This document shows positions 1-9,611 of a stretch of 64,000 bases of DNA, one piece after another; the first letter of the stretch is position 1, and the number at the start of each line of letters is the position of its first letter. Below the pieces are notes generated by a model. It had not been told where the DNA came from, searched no databases, and saw only the letters and a list, made by a program, of their open reading frames with translations. Where the stretch lies: positions 1 to 64,000 of the forward strand of contig NZ_FWFX01000008.1 in assembly GCF_900172335.1 (NCBI RefSeq). The letters run 5' to 3'. The position numbers and the translations under genes are program-made. The stretch comes from Roseovarius albus (GTDB taxonomy: Bacteria > Pseudomonadota > Alphaproteobacteria > Rhodobacterales > Rhodobacteraceae).

Positions 1-126
1 ATACGCTTTGAAGTCACCAAAATACTTGGTGATAGCAGCCGTCAACGTCGTCTTACCATGGTCAACGTGACCAATCGTGCCGATGTTTACGTGGGGTTTT
101 GAGCGATCAAACTTTTCCTTAGCCAT
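1..126 (-). CDS. tuf: Elongation factor Tu, N-terminal part (cut by window edge)
   Basis: EF-Tu is the GTPase that delivers aminoacyl-tRNA to the ribosome. Only the first 42 codons lie in the window. They begin [20 protein letters not shown] and include the P-loop GHVDHGKTT at about residues 19-27, which is diagnostic. The start codon is the ATG complementary to 124-126. The gene runs off the left edge, so whether fusA or tRNA genes follow cannot be seen. The next gene leftward-reading into it, the lipoprotein at 291-989, is on the same strand. Confidence 0.97.
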   Translation of the reverse strand, partial: MAKEKFDRSKPHVNIGTIGHVDHGKTTLTAAITKYFGDFKAY

Positions 127-290
127 ATCTGAGGCGCCTTGTCTGTTAGGGGGCACTTCGGCCCGGTGATCTTCTGTGCGCGCACATATTGGGTTGTGTA
201 TGAAAAATCAAGCAATTCAGGACGTCATATCGCCCCGAACCACCAAATTTTCTATCCTTGGTCAAATGAGACTCTCAGGTAGGCGCTTCT

Positions 291-989
291 CTAACTTTCA
301 ACGGCCTCAATTGGCGCGACTTCCGCAGCATTTGCACCCGAACCATCCAGTGGCTCCAATGGGGTAACCTCGATCTCGCTCCCCTCGAGTGCGTTCCCTT
401 CGGTGGGCTGCTCGACCAAAGTCGCCGCCCCCGCCTCTGGCCCGCCGAACCATTCATTTTCAAAGTTCTGCTGCGCCAGCCAAACCTCAAGCAGCTTGGC
501 TCCATTGCGACTAAGGTTTTCCATCTGCTCTTCTGCGCTTTGAGTCAGGCCAGAACCGAACAGCACCTTCTCATCATGAGTTTCCAGAACCGTAATCTGG
601 TGCGGCGTATCATTCAGCTTCTTCTTGGCCTCATCATCCCAGACCGTCACCTTGAAGATCAGAACAGATTTGGGCGAGGCTACAATCGGCACGCCGGGCA
701 CGGCCAGTACGTAGCCTTCGATGCTGATGCCAAGGTGGTAAAGCTTGCTGCCGTCGTAGCGTCGGAAACGTTCGTCAACCGCGCCCTTGAACGAGGCGAT
801 CCATTCGTCGGTGTCGGCCTCTCGAGATCCCGGGCCCTTGGTGATATTTGGTGCAACCACAACATTATGTCCCAGATGGAAGTTGCCCAAGTTACCCGGC
901 TTGTCGTCCAGATCGTTGGGATTGGTACAGGCAACCACAAGCGAAGTGGCAAAAAACAGGCACAATAGTCGTAGCATGGACATGGGCAT
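291..989 (-). CDS. Putative lipoprotein of unknown function
   Basis: I do not recognise a characterised family. The protein starts MPMSMLRLLCLFFATSLVVAC, a short hydrophobic signal ending in a lipobox (VVAC), so it is probably lipidated on Cys and anchored to a membrane facing the periplasm. The body is soluble, and the C-terminal 50 residues are acidic and rich in Glu, Ala and Pro. The start at 989 is chosen because AAGGAG lies 7 bases upstream; an in-frame ATG five codons earlier (1004) has no comparable site. It is transcribed towards tuf and divergently from the P450 gene. Similar small lipoproteins occur in Rhodobacteraceae, but no function can be inferred. Confidence 0.7.
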   Translation of the reverse strand: MPMSMLRLLCLFFATSLVVACTNPNDLDDKPGNLGNFHLGHNVVVAPNITKGPGSREADTDEWIASFKGAVDERFRRYDGSKLYHLGISIEGYVLAVPGVPIVASPKSVLIFKVTVWDDEAKKKLNDTPHQITVLETHDEKVLFGSGLTQSAEEQMENLSRNGAKLLEVWLAQQNFENEWFGGPEAGAATLVEQPTEGNALEGSEIEVTPLEPLDGSGANAAEVAPIEAVES

Positions 990-1094
990 CAGATCTCCTT
1001 GCACCAGCGATAGCGCAGGATGGAATCAGGTGCAATCATTTGCCCCACGACCGGTTGGCTTCTATATCTGGTCAAAGCAACTGCAAGGCGATGT

Positions 1095-2447
1095 ATGAGC
1101 AGCAATCAAAATCCAGTATCTGTCCCGCTTGTATCCGAGCCAATGGGCATTTTGGCCAGTCTGGCAGCGGCGCGGCGCAATATTTTATCAATAATTCCCA
1201 ATATTGCTGTGACCCAACCCATGGTATCCGGACGCACGGGCAAACGTTGGCACATGGTGATGGATCCGGCGTCAATCCGCCGGATGCTGCTAGAAAATCT
1301 CGAGAACTATCCTAAGTCGCTTGTCACGAAAAACCTTCTCAAACCTGCTATCGGGGATTCACTCTTTATTGCCGAGGGTGCTCATTGGCGGTGGCAGCGG
1401 CGCGCGGCAGCCCCAGCATTTACCCATCGAAACATGCTCAATCTGGCACCATTCATGACCGCAGCAGCTGAGCGCAGTTCAGAACGGATTGCCCAAGCCC
1501 ACCCGCAACCCGTGGACGTGGCGCAGGATATGGTACGCGCCACCTTTGATGTCATCTCGGATGTGACCTTCTCCGGGGATGGGTCGTTTGACGGTGATGC
1601 GGTGCATCGCGGGATTGATGCCTATATTGCGGAAGCTGGCAAAATCTCATTGTTCGACATTCTGGGTTTTCCTGACTGGATGCCGCGTCCGGGGCGTATG
1701 TTTTCTGGTCAATCGTTGAAGCAGATGAAACATATTGCGGATGATGCTGTGGACGCGCGGCGCAATCGTGGGCCCAAAGACGTGCCTGACCTGCTGGATT
1801 TGCTGCTGGAAGGAGAAGATTCTGAAACCAAGCGTCGGATGAACACCGCTGAGTTAAGGGACAATTTGCTGACTTTTATCGTCGCGGGACATGAAACCAC
1901 GGCGCTGACACTCGCGTGGTCGCTTTATTTGTGTGGCTTTGATCAAGACGTGCAGGATCGCGCCCGGGCCGAGGCTCAAAGCGTGTTGCAGGGCCGTGCC
2001 GCCGAAGGCGCGGATGTGGAGAACCTGCCGTTTATCCGGATGATCGCCGACGAAGCTTTGCGGCTCTATCCGCCTGCAGGGATGATTTCGCGCACCGCGA
2101 TGGCCGCTGACACGTTATGTGGACGCGAGGTGCGCAAGGGTGACACCGTGATCATCCCGATCTATGCGCTGCACCGTAATCAGGTGCTATGGGAGGATGC
2201 GGATGCCTTTCGCCCGGACCGCTTTGCCGACCGCAGGGCGATTGAGCGCTATGCCTATCTGCCGTTTGGCGGCGGGCCGCGGATTTGCATCGGGGCGAGT
2301 TTTGCCTTGCAAGAGGCCGTGATCATTCTGGCCACTCTGCTGTCGCGCTTTCGGTTTACATCCGTGCCCGGTGCCGAACCCAAGCCGGTGATGATCCTTA
2401 CCCTGCGGCCCGAAGGGGGCGTGTGGCTGAAGGCCGAGCCGGTTTAA
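1095..2447 (+). CDS. Cytochrome P450
   Basis: A heme-thiolate monooxygenase of about 450 residues, soluble and without a membrane anchor. The I-helix oxygen-activation motif VAGHETT, the K-helix ExxR (EALRLYPP) and the heme-binding loop FGGGPRICIG with the Cys ligand are all present and in order. The start at 1095 (MSSNQNPV) is preferred over one 25 codons upstream because it has a purine-rich AAGGCG in front and the upstream extension lacks P450 character. The overall look (QRRAAAPAF near residue 100, conserved PERF-like region) resembles class I or fatty-acid-type bacterial P450s. No ferredoxin or reductase partner lies next to it, so substrate and electron donor are unknown. Confidence 0.95.
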   Translation: MSSNQNPVSVPLVSEPMGILASLAAARRNILSIIPNIAVTQPMVSGRTGKRWHMVMDPASIRRMLLENLENYPKSLVTKNLLKPAIGDSLFIAEGAHWRWQRRAAAPAFTHRNMLNLAPFMTAAAERSSERIAQAHPQPVDVAQDMVRATFDVISDVTFSGDGSFDGDAVHRGIDAYIAEAGKISLFDILGFPDWMPRPGRMFSGQSLKQMKHIADDAVDARRNRGPKDVPDLLDLLLEGEDSETKRRMNTAELRDNLLTFIVAGHETTALTLAWSLYLCGFDQDVQDRARAEAQSVLQGRAAEGADVENLPFIRMIADEALRLYPPAGMISRTAMAADTLCGREVRKGDTVIIPIYALHRNQVLWEDADAFRPDRFADRRAIERYAYLPFGGGPRICIGASFALQEAVIILATLLSRFRFTSVPGAEPKPVMILTLRPEGGVWLKAEPV

Positions 2448-2536
2448 GGGGGAATGATCTGCTCATGGTGCCGTAACCATTATCAAATTTGAGATTTGTG
2501 CTATGACTACCTCCTGTCAGCATTGGGATACAGATC

Positions 2537-4207
2537 ATGGAGCATTTTAACCTTGGCCCCTATACACGGGATGTCACGACCACTTCGGCAGAGGCCCAGC
2601 AATGGTTTAACCGGGGTTTGATCTGGACATACGGGTATAATCATGAGCTGGCTATTGAGTGTTTTCAAAAGGCACTGGAGCAGGATCCCGACTGCGCGAT
2701 GGCGCATTGGGGGGTCGCCTATGCCTCTGGCCCAAATTACAATTTCGAATGGTGGATGATGGACCGGGGCACCAAGGCCAAGGCACTTGGCCGGGCCTAT
2801 GACCATACGCATGCGGCTTTGGCTTTGGTGGGAAATGTCACCGCACCTGAGCGTGCCCTGATAGAGGCGCTGCAAGCGCGGTATCCGCAGCGGGAGCCAA
2901 TCAAGAACCAATCGCCTTGGAATGATGATTTTGCGACGGTGATGAAGCAGGTTTACGAGGCCTTTCCAGACGATATTGAGGTGGCCACGATCTATGCCGA
3001 AAGCATCCTAAACCAGACTCCATGGAAAATGTGGGACATTCACAAGAATGCCGCCGCCGAAGGCGCGAACCCGCTGGCGGCGCAGGCCGTTTTGGAGAAG
3101 TATCTGGACACACCACAGGGGCAATCACACCCCGGCATTCTGCACCTTTATATTCATCTGATGGAAATGTCGCCGACACCGGAAAAGGCACTGATGGCTT
3201 GCGATCATCTGCGGGAGCTGGTGCCGGATGCAGGGCACCTGATTCACATGCCAACGCATATCGATGTGCAATGTGGGCATTACCGCGACGTTGTGCATTG
3301 GAACCAGAAGGGGATTGAGGCCGACCTGCGGGTGGTCGAACATCAGGGGCGGTTTAATTTCTACACCGGATACCGGGCGCATAACTATCGATTTGCCGTC
3401 TATGGCGCGATGTTTCTGGGCCAGTATGAGCCAGCGATAACAGCAGCCGAAGAGATCATCCGCGAGACGCCTGAAGAGCTGTTGCGGCAGGAAAGCCCGC
3501 CGATGGCAGATTTCATGGAAAGCAATATTTCGATGAAGACCCATGTGCAGATCCGCTTTGGCCGTTGGCGTGAACTGATAGCTGAACCGCTGCCTGAGGA
3601 TCAGGCGCTATATTGCTACACAACGGCGATCCTGCTCTATGCCAAAGGCGTAGCACATTCCGCATTGGGAGAGGTTGCCGAGGCCGAAGCTGCACGAGAG
3701 CGTTTCATGGAAGCGCGTGCCAAAGTGCCCGACAGCCGACATCAGCACAATAACCGTTGTATCGACTTGTTAGAGGTGGCGGAGCTGATGCTGGATGGCG
3801 AGCTGGAGTATCGCAAAGAAAACTACGACGTGGCCTTTGCCCATCTGCGCAATGCGATCGCTTTGGAAGACTCCCTGCCCTATGACGAGCCTTGGGGCTG
3901 GATGCAGCCGGTACGCCATGCGCTTGGGGCGTTGTCACTTGAACAGGGGCGAATTGAAGAGGCAGAACAAGCCTATCGCGAGGACCTTGGCCTTGCTGGC
4001 GACCTGCCCCGCGCCTGTATCCACCCGGATAATATCTGGAGCCTGAAGGGGCTGGATGAATGCCTGAAACGGCGCGGTGCGGGTGACACGGCGGAGGGAA
4101 AGCTGATCAGTCAGCGGCTTAAGTTAGCGGCAGCGCGCTCCGACCTGCCCGTGGGTGCATCGTGCCATTGCGCGCAGGCGGCCATGCAAGCAACGGCTGC
4201 AGAGTAG
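2537..4207 (+). CDS. Tetratricopeptide-repeat protein
   Basis: A 556-residue soluble protein made of helical TPR-like units. A clear one near the N-terminus is WFNRGLIWTYGYNHELAIECF (about residues 24-44), followed by KALEQDPDCAMAHWGVA; others lie at about 380-500. It has no signal peptide or membrane segment. His- and Met-rich stretches such as LIHMPTHID and HLYIHLMEM in the middle are conserved-looking but unassigned. The C-terminus ends in a small Cys-containing tail (SCHCAQ). It follows the P450 by about 90 bases on the same strand and could be co-transcribed. TPR proteins act as scaffolds; the partner is unknown. Confidence 0.8.
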   Translation: MEHFNLGPYTRDVTTTSAEAQQWFNRGLIWTYGYNHELAIECFQKALEQDPDCAMAHWGVAYASGPNYNFEWWMMDRGTKAKALGRAYDHTHAALALVGNVTAPERALIEALQARYPQREPIKNQSPWNDDFATVMKQVYEAFPDDIEVATIYAESILNQTPWKMWDIHKNAAAEGANPLAAQAVLEKYLDTPQGQSHPGILHLYIHLMEMSPTPEKALMACDHLRELVPDAGHLIHMPTHIDVQCGHYRDVVHWNQKGIEADLRVVEHQGRFNFYTGYRAHNYRFAVYGAMFLGQYEPAITAAEEIIRETPEELLRQESPPMADFMESNISMKTHVQIRFGRWRELIAEPLPEDQALYCYTTAILLYAKGVAHSALGEVAEAEAARERFMEARAKVPDSRHQHNNRCIDLLEVAELMLDGELEYRKENYDVAFAHLRNAIALEDSLPYDEPWGWMQPVRHALGALSLEQGRIEEAEQAYREDLGLAGDLPRACIHPDNIWSLKGLDECLKRRGAGDTAEGKLISQRLKLAAARSDLPVGASCHCAQAAMQATAAE

Positions 4208-4255
4208 AGGTCGTAATGCAGTGCCATCGCTCGCACATGTTGAAGCTTTTCAACA

Positions 4256-5140
4256 CTACAAGGATTTGGTGCCCAGACTCGATCCGGCAAACTTCTCACT
4301 ATGCGCAACGACAATCGGGGATATAAAATCGATGAATGCGCGCAGTCTCGGGGATTGTTTTTTATCGGGATGATACAAGAGCCATAGTCCAAGATCCTGA
4401 TGAGACACGGGTGTCGGATAAATGCGTTTTAATGCAGGATCACAGTCCGCCCAATAGCATGGCAAAACGGCCATGCCCATACCGGTGCGAACCAACGCAT
4501 TCATCGACAAGAAACTATCCGTGTAATGTTTCACGGGCCGTGACTTCAAATGTTTGGGAATATTTGCATTAAACCAGCGCCCGTCGGGCCAATCAATCCA
4601 GTCCAATACGTCTGCGTCGCCACGGTCCGCCGCACCATAAATGCCAAGTCCAAAATCGCAAAGTCGGCGACCCACAAGGTTTTCATCTGGGCCCTGACTG
4701 ACTCTCAAGGCGACATCAGCCTTGCCGCGCATCAGATCAACGGTCTCTAATCCGGCTAAAACCGATAGGTTCAAATTCGGATTCTCAGCCTGGAATTCGG
4801 CAAGGTGTGGCGCCAGAAACCGATCAATCAACATATCAACACAGGCGATCACAAGCGGCCCGGATAGTGTAAGTTCTGTTTCTGCTATTTCCCTAAGCAA
4901 GAACTGCAGTTCGGATTCTGTGCTCTCTGCCAACGCGCAAAGCTTCAAACCCGCTTCTGATAGAATGGCCCCTTCGGGCCGTCGTTCCAAAAGTTTGACG
5001 TTCAGCTGCTTTTCTCTCTTCACAATGCGGCGTGATACGGTGGACTGATTGATGCCAAGCGTATTAGCCGCGTGAGAGAGTGATCCTGCACGCTTGATCG
5101 CGAGGAGATATCGAAGATCATCCCAATGCATGCTATGCAT
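4256..5140 (-). CDS. LysR-family transcriptional regulator
   Basis: The N-terminal 65 residues form the LysR winged helix-turn-helix (DDLRYLLAIKRAGSLSHAAN, then NQSTVSRRI), followed by a periplasmic-binding-protein-like effector domain to residue 294, the usual family length. It is divergent from the DUF1330 gene, with 91 bases between the start codons. That spacer contains repeated ATGCAT-like motifs, so regulation of the neighbour and of itself is the likely role. Translation may instead start three codons later at 5131 (MHWDD); neither start has a strong ribosome site. The effector is unknown. Confidence 0.92.
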   Translation of the reverse strand: MHSMHWDDLRYLLAIKRAGSLSHAANTLGINQSTVSRRIVKREKQLNVKLLERRPEGAILSEAGLKLCALAESTESELQFLLREIAETELTLSGPLVIACVDMLIDRFLAPHLAEFQAENPNLNLSVLAGLETVDLMRGKADVALRVSQGPDENLVGRRLCDFGLGIYGAADRGDADVLDWIDWPDGRWFNANIPKHLKSRPVKHYTDSFLSMNALVRTGMGMAVLPCYWADCDPALKRIYPTPVSHQDLGLWLLYHPDKKQSPRLRAFIDFISPIVVAHSEKFAGSSLGTKSL

Positions 5141-5231
5141 TTAGACATATGCGCCATGCCAAATTCAATATTTATATGCATCAACGCATTTCATAGACTG
5201 AAATGACTTCGCATTTTTGAGGAGCGCACAG

Positions 5232-5525
5232 ATGCCAGCTTATGTGATCGCCCAAATTGATATTCATGACCCGGAAGAATACCAAATATACCTACAAGGC
5301 TTCATGCCTATTTTTGAGCGCTACGATGGCAAGCTGCTTGTCACTTCCGCGAAAGAGCCAATACTGCTGGAGGGCAATTGGGATTTGCAACGCGTCGTGG
5401 TCATGGAATTCCCCGATACTAATCGCGCGCAAAAATGGTTGAACGACCCCGACTATACGAAACTTGCCCGACACCGGCACCGCTCCGCCAATACCAATCT
5501 TATACTGGTGGAAGGCATCAATTGA
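5232..5525 (+). CDS. DUF1330 family protein
   Basis: A 97-residue protein of the dimeric alpha/beta-barrel type (DUF1330). It starts MPAYVIAQIDIHDPEEYQ and carries the family features: the early D-P-E-x-Y, the core RVVVMEFPD, and a W-x-x-x-P-x-Y segment near residue 75. The start at 5232 follows GAGGAGCGCACAG. DUF1330 proteins are small cytosolic proteins of unknown biochemical role, often beside LysR or LuxR regulators. Here a LysR gene is divergent, suggesting it is the target. Confidence 0.88.
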   Translation: MPAYVIAQIDIHDPEEYQIYLQGFMPIFERYDGKLLVTSAKEPILLEGNWDLQRVVVMEFPDTNRAQKWLNDPDYTKLARHRHRSANTNLILVEGIN

Positions 5526-5567
5526 ACAGCACACAAAGGCCTGCCGGATTAGGCACGTTAAAGCAGT

Positions 5568-5591
5568 AAGCCGGGCTTAAGCCCGGCTTTT
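5568..5591. terminator. Palindromic terminator between DUF1330 gene and parC
   Basis: AAGCCGGGCTTAAGCCCGGCTT is a perfect 22-base palindrome followed by TT. It sits between two convergent genes, 42 bases after DUF1330 and about 10 bases after the parC stop, so it can serve both strands. Confidence 0.8.
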
Positions 5592-5600
5592 GAATTGATC

Positions 5601-7907
5601 TCAGGTGAACCGATTGTTTCTGGGAAATCCACGAGGGGCCATGCGACCGGCGCTGGCGCGTTTGCCCTGCCATTCGGCCAGATTGGTTTCCGTGCGGGTG
5701 CGCCCAGCCGGATCAAGCCAACTGAGGCCCTGTTCTAGCGCGAAGGTGGTGGCATCTGAGAGGCCGCCATCTTTGTACTTTTGCAAACGCACGCCCTTGC
5801 CCCGGCCCATTTCGGGCAATTCATCCAACGGGAAGACCAACACCTTGCGGTTTTCACCGACGCAGGCGACGTGATCGCCATTCACCGGTTGGCAAACCTT
5901 GGCGCGCACATCATCCTTGACGTTCAGGACCTGCTTACCGGTGCGGGTCTGGGCAATGATGTCATCTTCGGCCACAACAAAACCATCACCGGCGCTAGAG
6001 GCGACCAGGAGTTTGCGTTCGGGTTGGTGGATGAAGAGATCGACAATTTCGGCTTCATTCGGCAGGTCGACCATAAGGCGCAGGGGTTCACCCATGCCGC
6101 GCCCACCCGGTAGGTTCGCGGCGGACATCGTATAAAAGCGCCCGTTCGTACCGAAGACCAACAATCTGTCGGTTGTTTCAGCGTGGAACATGAAGCGCGG
6201 GCCGTCGCCATCTTTGAACTTGAGCTCGCGGGTTAGATCAATGTGCCCGGTCATCGCGCGGACCCAGCCCATTTCCGAGCAGACCACGGTGATCGGCTCT
6301 TTGTCGATCATCGCTTCAAGCGGCACTTCCTCGATTTCGGTTGCTTCCGAGAAATGCGTCAGGCGTGCGCCACGCTCGTAGTCTTTGCCAAAGGTTTTCT
6401 TGACCTCTTTGAGTTGGTCCGAGATGGCTGCCCATTGCAGGTCATCGCTTTCCAGCAGGTCCTCCAGCCCAGCGCGTTCTTCCATCAGCGCGTCACGTTC
6501 CTTGGTCAATTCGATCTCTTCCAGACGGCGCAAAGACCGCAGGCGCATGTTGAGGATCGCTTCAGCCTGCACATCGGTCAGGCCATCCTCGCCATCGGCG
6601 CGGGGTGGCACATAATCCGCCTCGGAGGTCGCCCGGACAAAATCCTGCCCCCAGTCCTCGCGCATCAGCGCATCTTTGGGCACGTCGTCATAGCGGATGA
6701 TGTCGATCACGCGATCAAGGTTGAGGAAGGCCACGATCAGACCTTCGAGCACCTCAAGTCGGTGGTCGATCTTTTCCATCCGGTGTTTGGAGCGGCGGAT
6801 CAGGACCTCTTGCCGGAAATCGAGGAAGGCACGCAGTACCTCCTTGAGCGAGCAGACCTTGGGTGTGACGCCATCGATCAGCACGTTCATGTTCAGGCTG
6901 AACCGCACCTCGAGATCCGAGTTGCGATAGAGCATGTTCATCAGCACCTCGGGGTCGACGTTCTTGGAACGCGGTTCCAAAATCAGGCGCACGTCTTCGG
7001 CGCTTTCGTCTCGCACATCACCCAGGATCGGGATTTTCTTGGTTTGGATCGCCTCGGCGATCTTTTCGATCAGTTTGGATTTCTGAACCTGATAGGGGAT
7101 TTCAGTGACAACGATCTGCCATTGGCCACGGCCCAGATCCTCAACCTCGTATTTGCAACGCAAGCGGAAGGAGCCGCGTCCGGTACGATAAGCCTGCGCA
7201 ATGTTTTCGCGCGGTTCGACAATCACGCCGCCGGTCGGGAAATCCGGGCCGGGGATGTAGTTGAGCAAAGTGTCATCCCGCGCATCCGGCACCTTGATCA
7301 GATGCAGACAGGCATCAACCGTTTCCACAATATTGTGCGGCGGAATGTTGGTGGCCATACCGACCGCGATCCCAGAGGAGCCATTGGCCAGTAGATTCGG
7401 AAAGGACGCGGGCAGCACGACCGGTTCGGTCAGGGTTCCATCATAATTGTCCCGAAAATCAACCGCGTTTTCATTGAGCCCTTCAAGCAACGCCTCGGCG
7501 ACGCTAGTCATGCGCGCCTCAGTATATCGACTGGCCGCCGGGTTATCACCGTCGATGTTGCCGAAGTTTCCCTGCCCGTCCACAAGCGGATAGCGCACGG
7601 CAAAGTCCTGCGCGAGGCGCGCCATGGCGTCATAAATCGCGGCATCACCATGCGGGTGATAGTTGCCCATCACGTCGCCGCTGATCTTGGCGGATTTGCG
7701 GAACCCCCCGTTTGAGGCCAGCTTCAGCTCGCGCATGGCGTAAAGGATTCGCCGGTGAACCGGCTTCAGCCCATCGCGCGCATCCGGCAGAGCCCGGTGC
7801 ATGATCGTGCTGAGCGCATAGGTTAGGTATCGCTCGCCAATGGCGCGGCGCAGCGGTTCAGCAACAAATTCAGAGCCCATATTGGGGTCATCAAGTAAGT
7901 CAGTCAT
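5601..7907 (-). CDS. parC: DNA topoisomerase IV subunit A
   Basis: The breakage-reunion subunit of topoisomerase IV, which decatenates daughter chromosomes. Its 768 residues are shorter than GyrA, and the C-terminal domain carries [16 protein letters not shown] instead of a canonical GyrA box. The catalytic Tyr is in [11 protein letters not shown] (about residue 128). The quinolone-determining region reads [15 protein letters not shown], with Ala at the usual Ser position. The start at 7907 (MTDLLDDPN) is preferred; an in-frame codon seven residues upstream has a G-rich run but would add an atypical extension. It is divergent from the SH3-domain gene. parE is not in the window. Confidence 0.95.
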   Translation of the reverse strand: MTDLLDDPNMGSEFVAEPLRRAIGERYLTYALSTIMHRALPDARDGLKPVHRRILYAMRELKLASNGGFRKSAKISGDVMGNYHPHGDAAIYDAMARLAQDFAVRYPLVDGQGNFGNIDGDNPAASRYTEARMTSVAEALLEGLNENAVDFRDNYDGTLTEPVVLPASFPNLLANGSSGIAVGMATNIPPHNIVETVDACLHLIKVPDARDDTLLNYIPGPDFPTGGVIVEPRENIAQAYRTGRGSFRLRCKYEVEDLGRGQWQIVVTEIPYQVQKSKLIEKIAEAIQTKKIPILGDVRDESAEDVRLILEPRSKNVDPEVLMNMLYRNSDLEVRFSLNMNVLIDGVTPKVCSLKEVLRAFLDFRQEVLIRRSKHRMEKIDHRLEVLEGLIVAFLNLDRVIDIIRYDDVPKDALMREDWGQDFVRATSEADYVPPRADGEDGLTDVQAEAILNMRLRSLRRLEEIELTKERDALMEERAGLEDLLESDDLQWAAISDQLKEVKKTFGKDYERGARLTHFSEATEIEEVPLEAMIDKEPITVVCSEMGWVRAMTGHIDLTRELKFKDGDGPRFMFHAETTDRLLVFGTNGRFYTMSAANLPGGRGMGEPLRLMVDLPNEAEIVDLFIHQPERKLLVASSAGDGFVVAEDDIIAQTRTGKQVLNVKDDVRAKVCQPVNGDHVACVGENRKVLVFPLDELPEMGRGKGVRLQKYKDGGLSDATTFALEQGLSWLDPAGRTRTETNLAEWQGKRASAGRMAPRGFPRNNRFT

Positions 7908-8052
7908 AGATGATGTGTATCCCCCCAAAAGAGCCGGGTAAAGCTGGTGGGGGAAAGATTTATCGAATTCCCCTGCACCGACCCCATAGAATCATGCGAC
8001 TTTGGTGTGTGACGTAATTTGTGCTATCGTATAGGTATTGGAGGTCCACGCT

Positions 8053-8670
8053 ATGTGGCGTTTTATTTTAGTATCATTCGCTTTTCTCGGATGGCTTTTT
8101 TACGAACTCAGCGGTGGCGCAAATTACGAACCGCGCACTCAGTCGATTCAAGCCCGTGAAAAATTCGCAGATGTTCGCCCGGTCAGGCGGCCGGTGCAGG
8201 TCAAAATTGTACGTGTGTCCGCGCAGGATGACGTAGAGCACGAGCCCGTGACCCGTTCATTAACCTCACTGGCAAGTCTCGCGATCAACGAAGGTGACAG
8301 GTTTGAAATCACGCTGGCCAGCGCTAGCGGCGGCTCAGACCTTGTGGCACAGCAAGCCGCAGTTGCCGGGGTTGAGATCGTTCAGGTCCCGACCGTTGCG
8401 GTCGACCTTTCAAAAATCAGTACTGTTGCTGAACCTGTCACCGAAGAACCCGTCATCGAAGACCTTGCAGATGTCCGCAAAGTCACAGGGTCCGTCGTGA
8501 ATATGCGTAGCGGTCCAGGCACAAGATATAATCGGATCGGCAATTTGACCAAAGGTTCCGAAGTCACGGTTCTGCGTTCACACGATAACGGTTGGGTCAA
8601 GTTACGCGCTCATGACACAGGCCGGGTTGGTTGGATGTCCGCGCGTTTGCTAACAACAGCAAGCAACTGA
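8053..8670 (+). CDS. SH3-domain (bacterial) membrane-anchored or exported protein
   Basis: 205 residues. An N-terminal hydrophobic helix (WRFILVSFAFLGWLFYEL) is a signal anchor. A low-complexity linker rich in Val, Glu and Pro follows, and residues from about 145 form a bacterial SH3 domain (VVNMRSGPGTRYNRIGNLTKG, then NGWVKLR and GWMSARLL). Such domains bind peptidoglycan or cell-wall peptides in the periplasm. GGAGGT lies 8 bases before the ATG at 8053, which decides the start. Its target is unknown. Confidence 0.85.
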   Translation: MWRFILVSFAFLGWLFYELSGGANYEPRTQSIQAREKFADVRPVRRPVQVKIVRVSAQDDVEHEPVTRSLTSLASLAINEGDRFEITLASASGGSDLVAQQAAVAGVEIVQVPTVAVDLSKISTVAEPVTEEPVIEDLADVRKVTGSVVNMRSGPGTRYNRIGNLTKGSEVTVLRSHDNGWVKLRAHDTGRVGWMSARLLTTASN

Positions 8671-8780
8671 GCCAGAAGAAGCGACGGATTGGGGGGAATC
8701 CCCCAAATCCCTCATGGTATTTCGGGAACTATAAAGGTTTGCCAATTGCATTGTGATCTGTTGCGGGTCATAGCTTTGGC

Positions 8781-9611
8781 ATGACTCTGAAATCCATTCT
8801 TATCACTGGCTGTTCTTCAGGAATTGGTTATGACGCGGCACATGGATTGCGCGCGCGCGGTTGGCGCGTTTTTGCTTCTTGCCGAAAAGCAGCTGACTGC
8901 GAACGCCTGAGAAGTGAGGGATTTGAAAGCCCCTTGATTGATTATCAGGATGAAGCAACCATCACCTCGGGACTGAAGGAGGTTTTAGAGTCGACCGGTG
9001 GGACTTTGGATGCGTTGTTCAACAACGGAGCCTTTGGCAACCCAGGCGCGGTAGAAGACCTACCAACAGAAGCCTTGCGCCAAATTTTTCAGGCGAATTT
9101 CTTTGGGTGGCACGAGCTGTCCAGACAGGTCATCCCGGTGATGCGCGGGCAGGGACATGGACGCATCGTGCAGTGTTCCTCAATCTTGGGTTTTGTCACC
9201 ATTCGCTGGCGCGGGGCGTACAATGCCACCAAGTTTGCGCTGGAAGGGTTGACAGACACATTGCGGATCGAGATGCGAGACACCAACATAAAGGTTGCCC
9301 TGATTGAACCCGGGCCGGTGACGTCGAATATCCGGAAAAATTCGATTCCACATTTCGAGCGTTGGATTGATTGGGAAAATTCACCTCGTAGGCTCCAATA
9401 TGAGACCCAATTGCGCAATCGGCTGTATGGCCCAGACAGCAAAGATACGTTTGAATTGCCTGCCTCCGCCGTAACGAAGAAGCTGGTTCACGCCATTGAA
9501 TCGCCTCGCCCTCGTGCACGGTACTACGTAACGACACCCACCTACATCATGGGTACTTTGCGTCGGTTCTTGCCAACGCGCGCTTTGGATTGGGTCTTGT
9601 CCAAAAGCTAA
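8781..9611 (+). CDS. Short-chain dehydrogenase/reductase
   Basis: A classical SDR of 276 residues: the cofactor motif TGCSSGIG at residues 9-16, NNGAFG (the NNAG equivalent) near 80, catalytic Ser in QCSSILG, and YNATK (Y-x-x-x-K) near 150. The PGPVTSN segment follows, as is usual. The pattern 'CSSGIG, GHGRIVQCSS, YNATKFALEG' resembles retinol/oxidoreductase-like SDRs with a C-terminal extension. The substrate is unknown. Its stop codon overlaps the 3' end of the convergent LuxR-family gene by 4 bases. Confidence 0.9.
   Translation: MTLKSILITGCSSGIGYDAAHGLRARGWRVFASCRKAADCERLRSEGFESPLIDYQDEATITSGLKEVLESTGGTLDALFNNGAFGNPGAVEDLPTEALRQIFQANFFGWHELSRQVIPVMRGQGHGRIVQCSSILGFVTIRWRGAYNATKFALEGLTDTLRIEMRDTNIKVALIEPGPVTSNIRKNSIPHFERWIDWENSPRRLQYETQLRNRLYGPDSKDTFELPASAVTKKLVHAIESPRPRARYYVTTPTYIMGTLRRFLPTRALDWVLSKS

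Noticed and set aside
6243..7394. A long open frame of 383 codons on the strand opposite parC.
   Set aside because: It is the antisense of a well-conserved gene. Its translation shows no family motif and it has no ribosome site, so it is a by-product of G/C-rich coding DNA.
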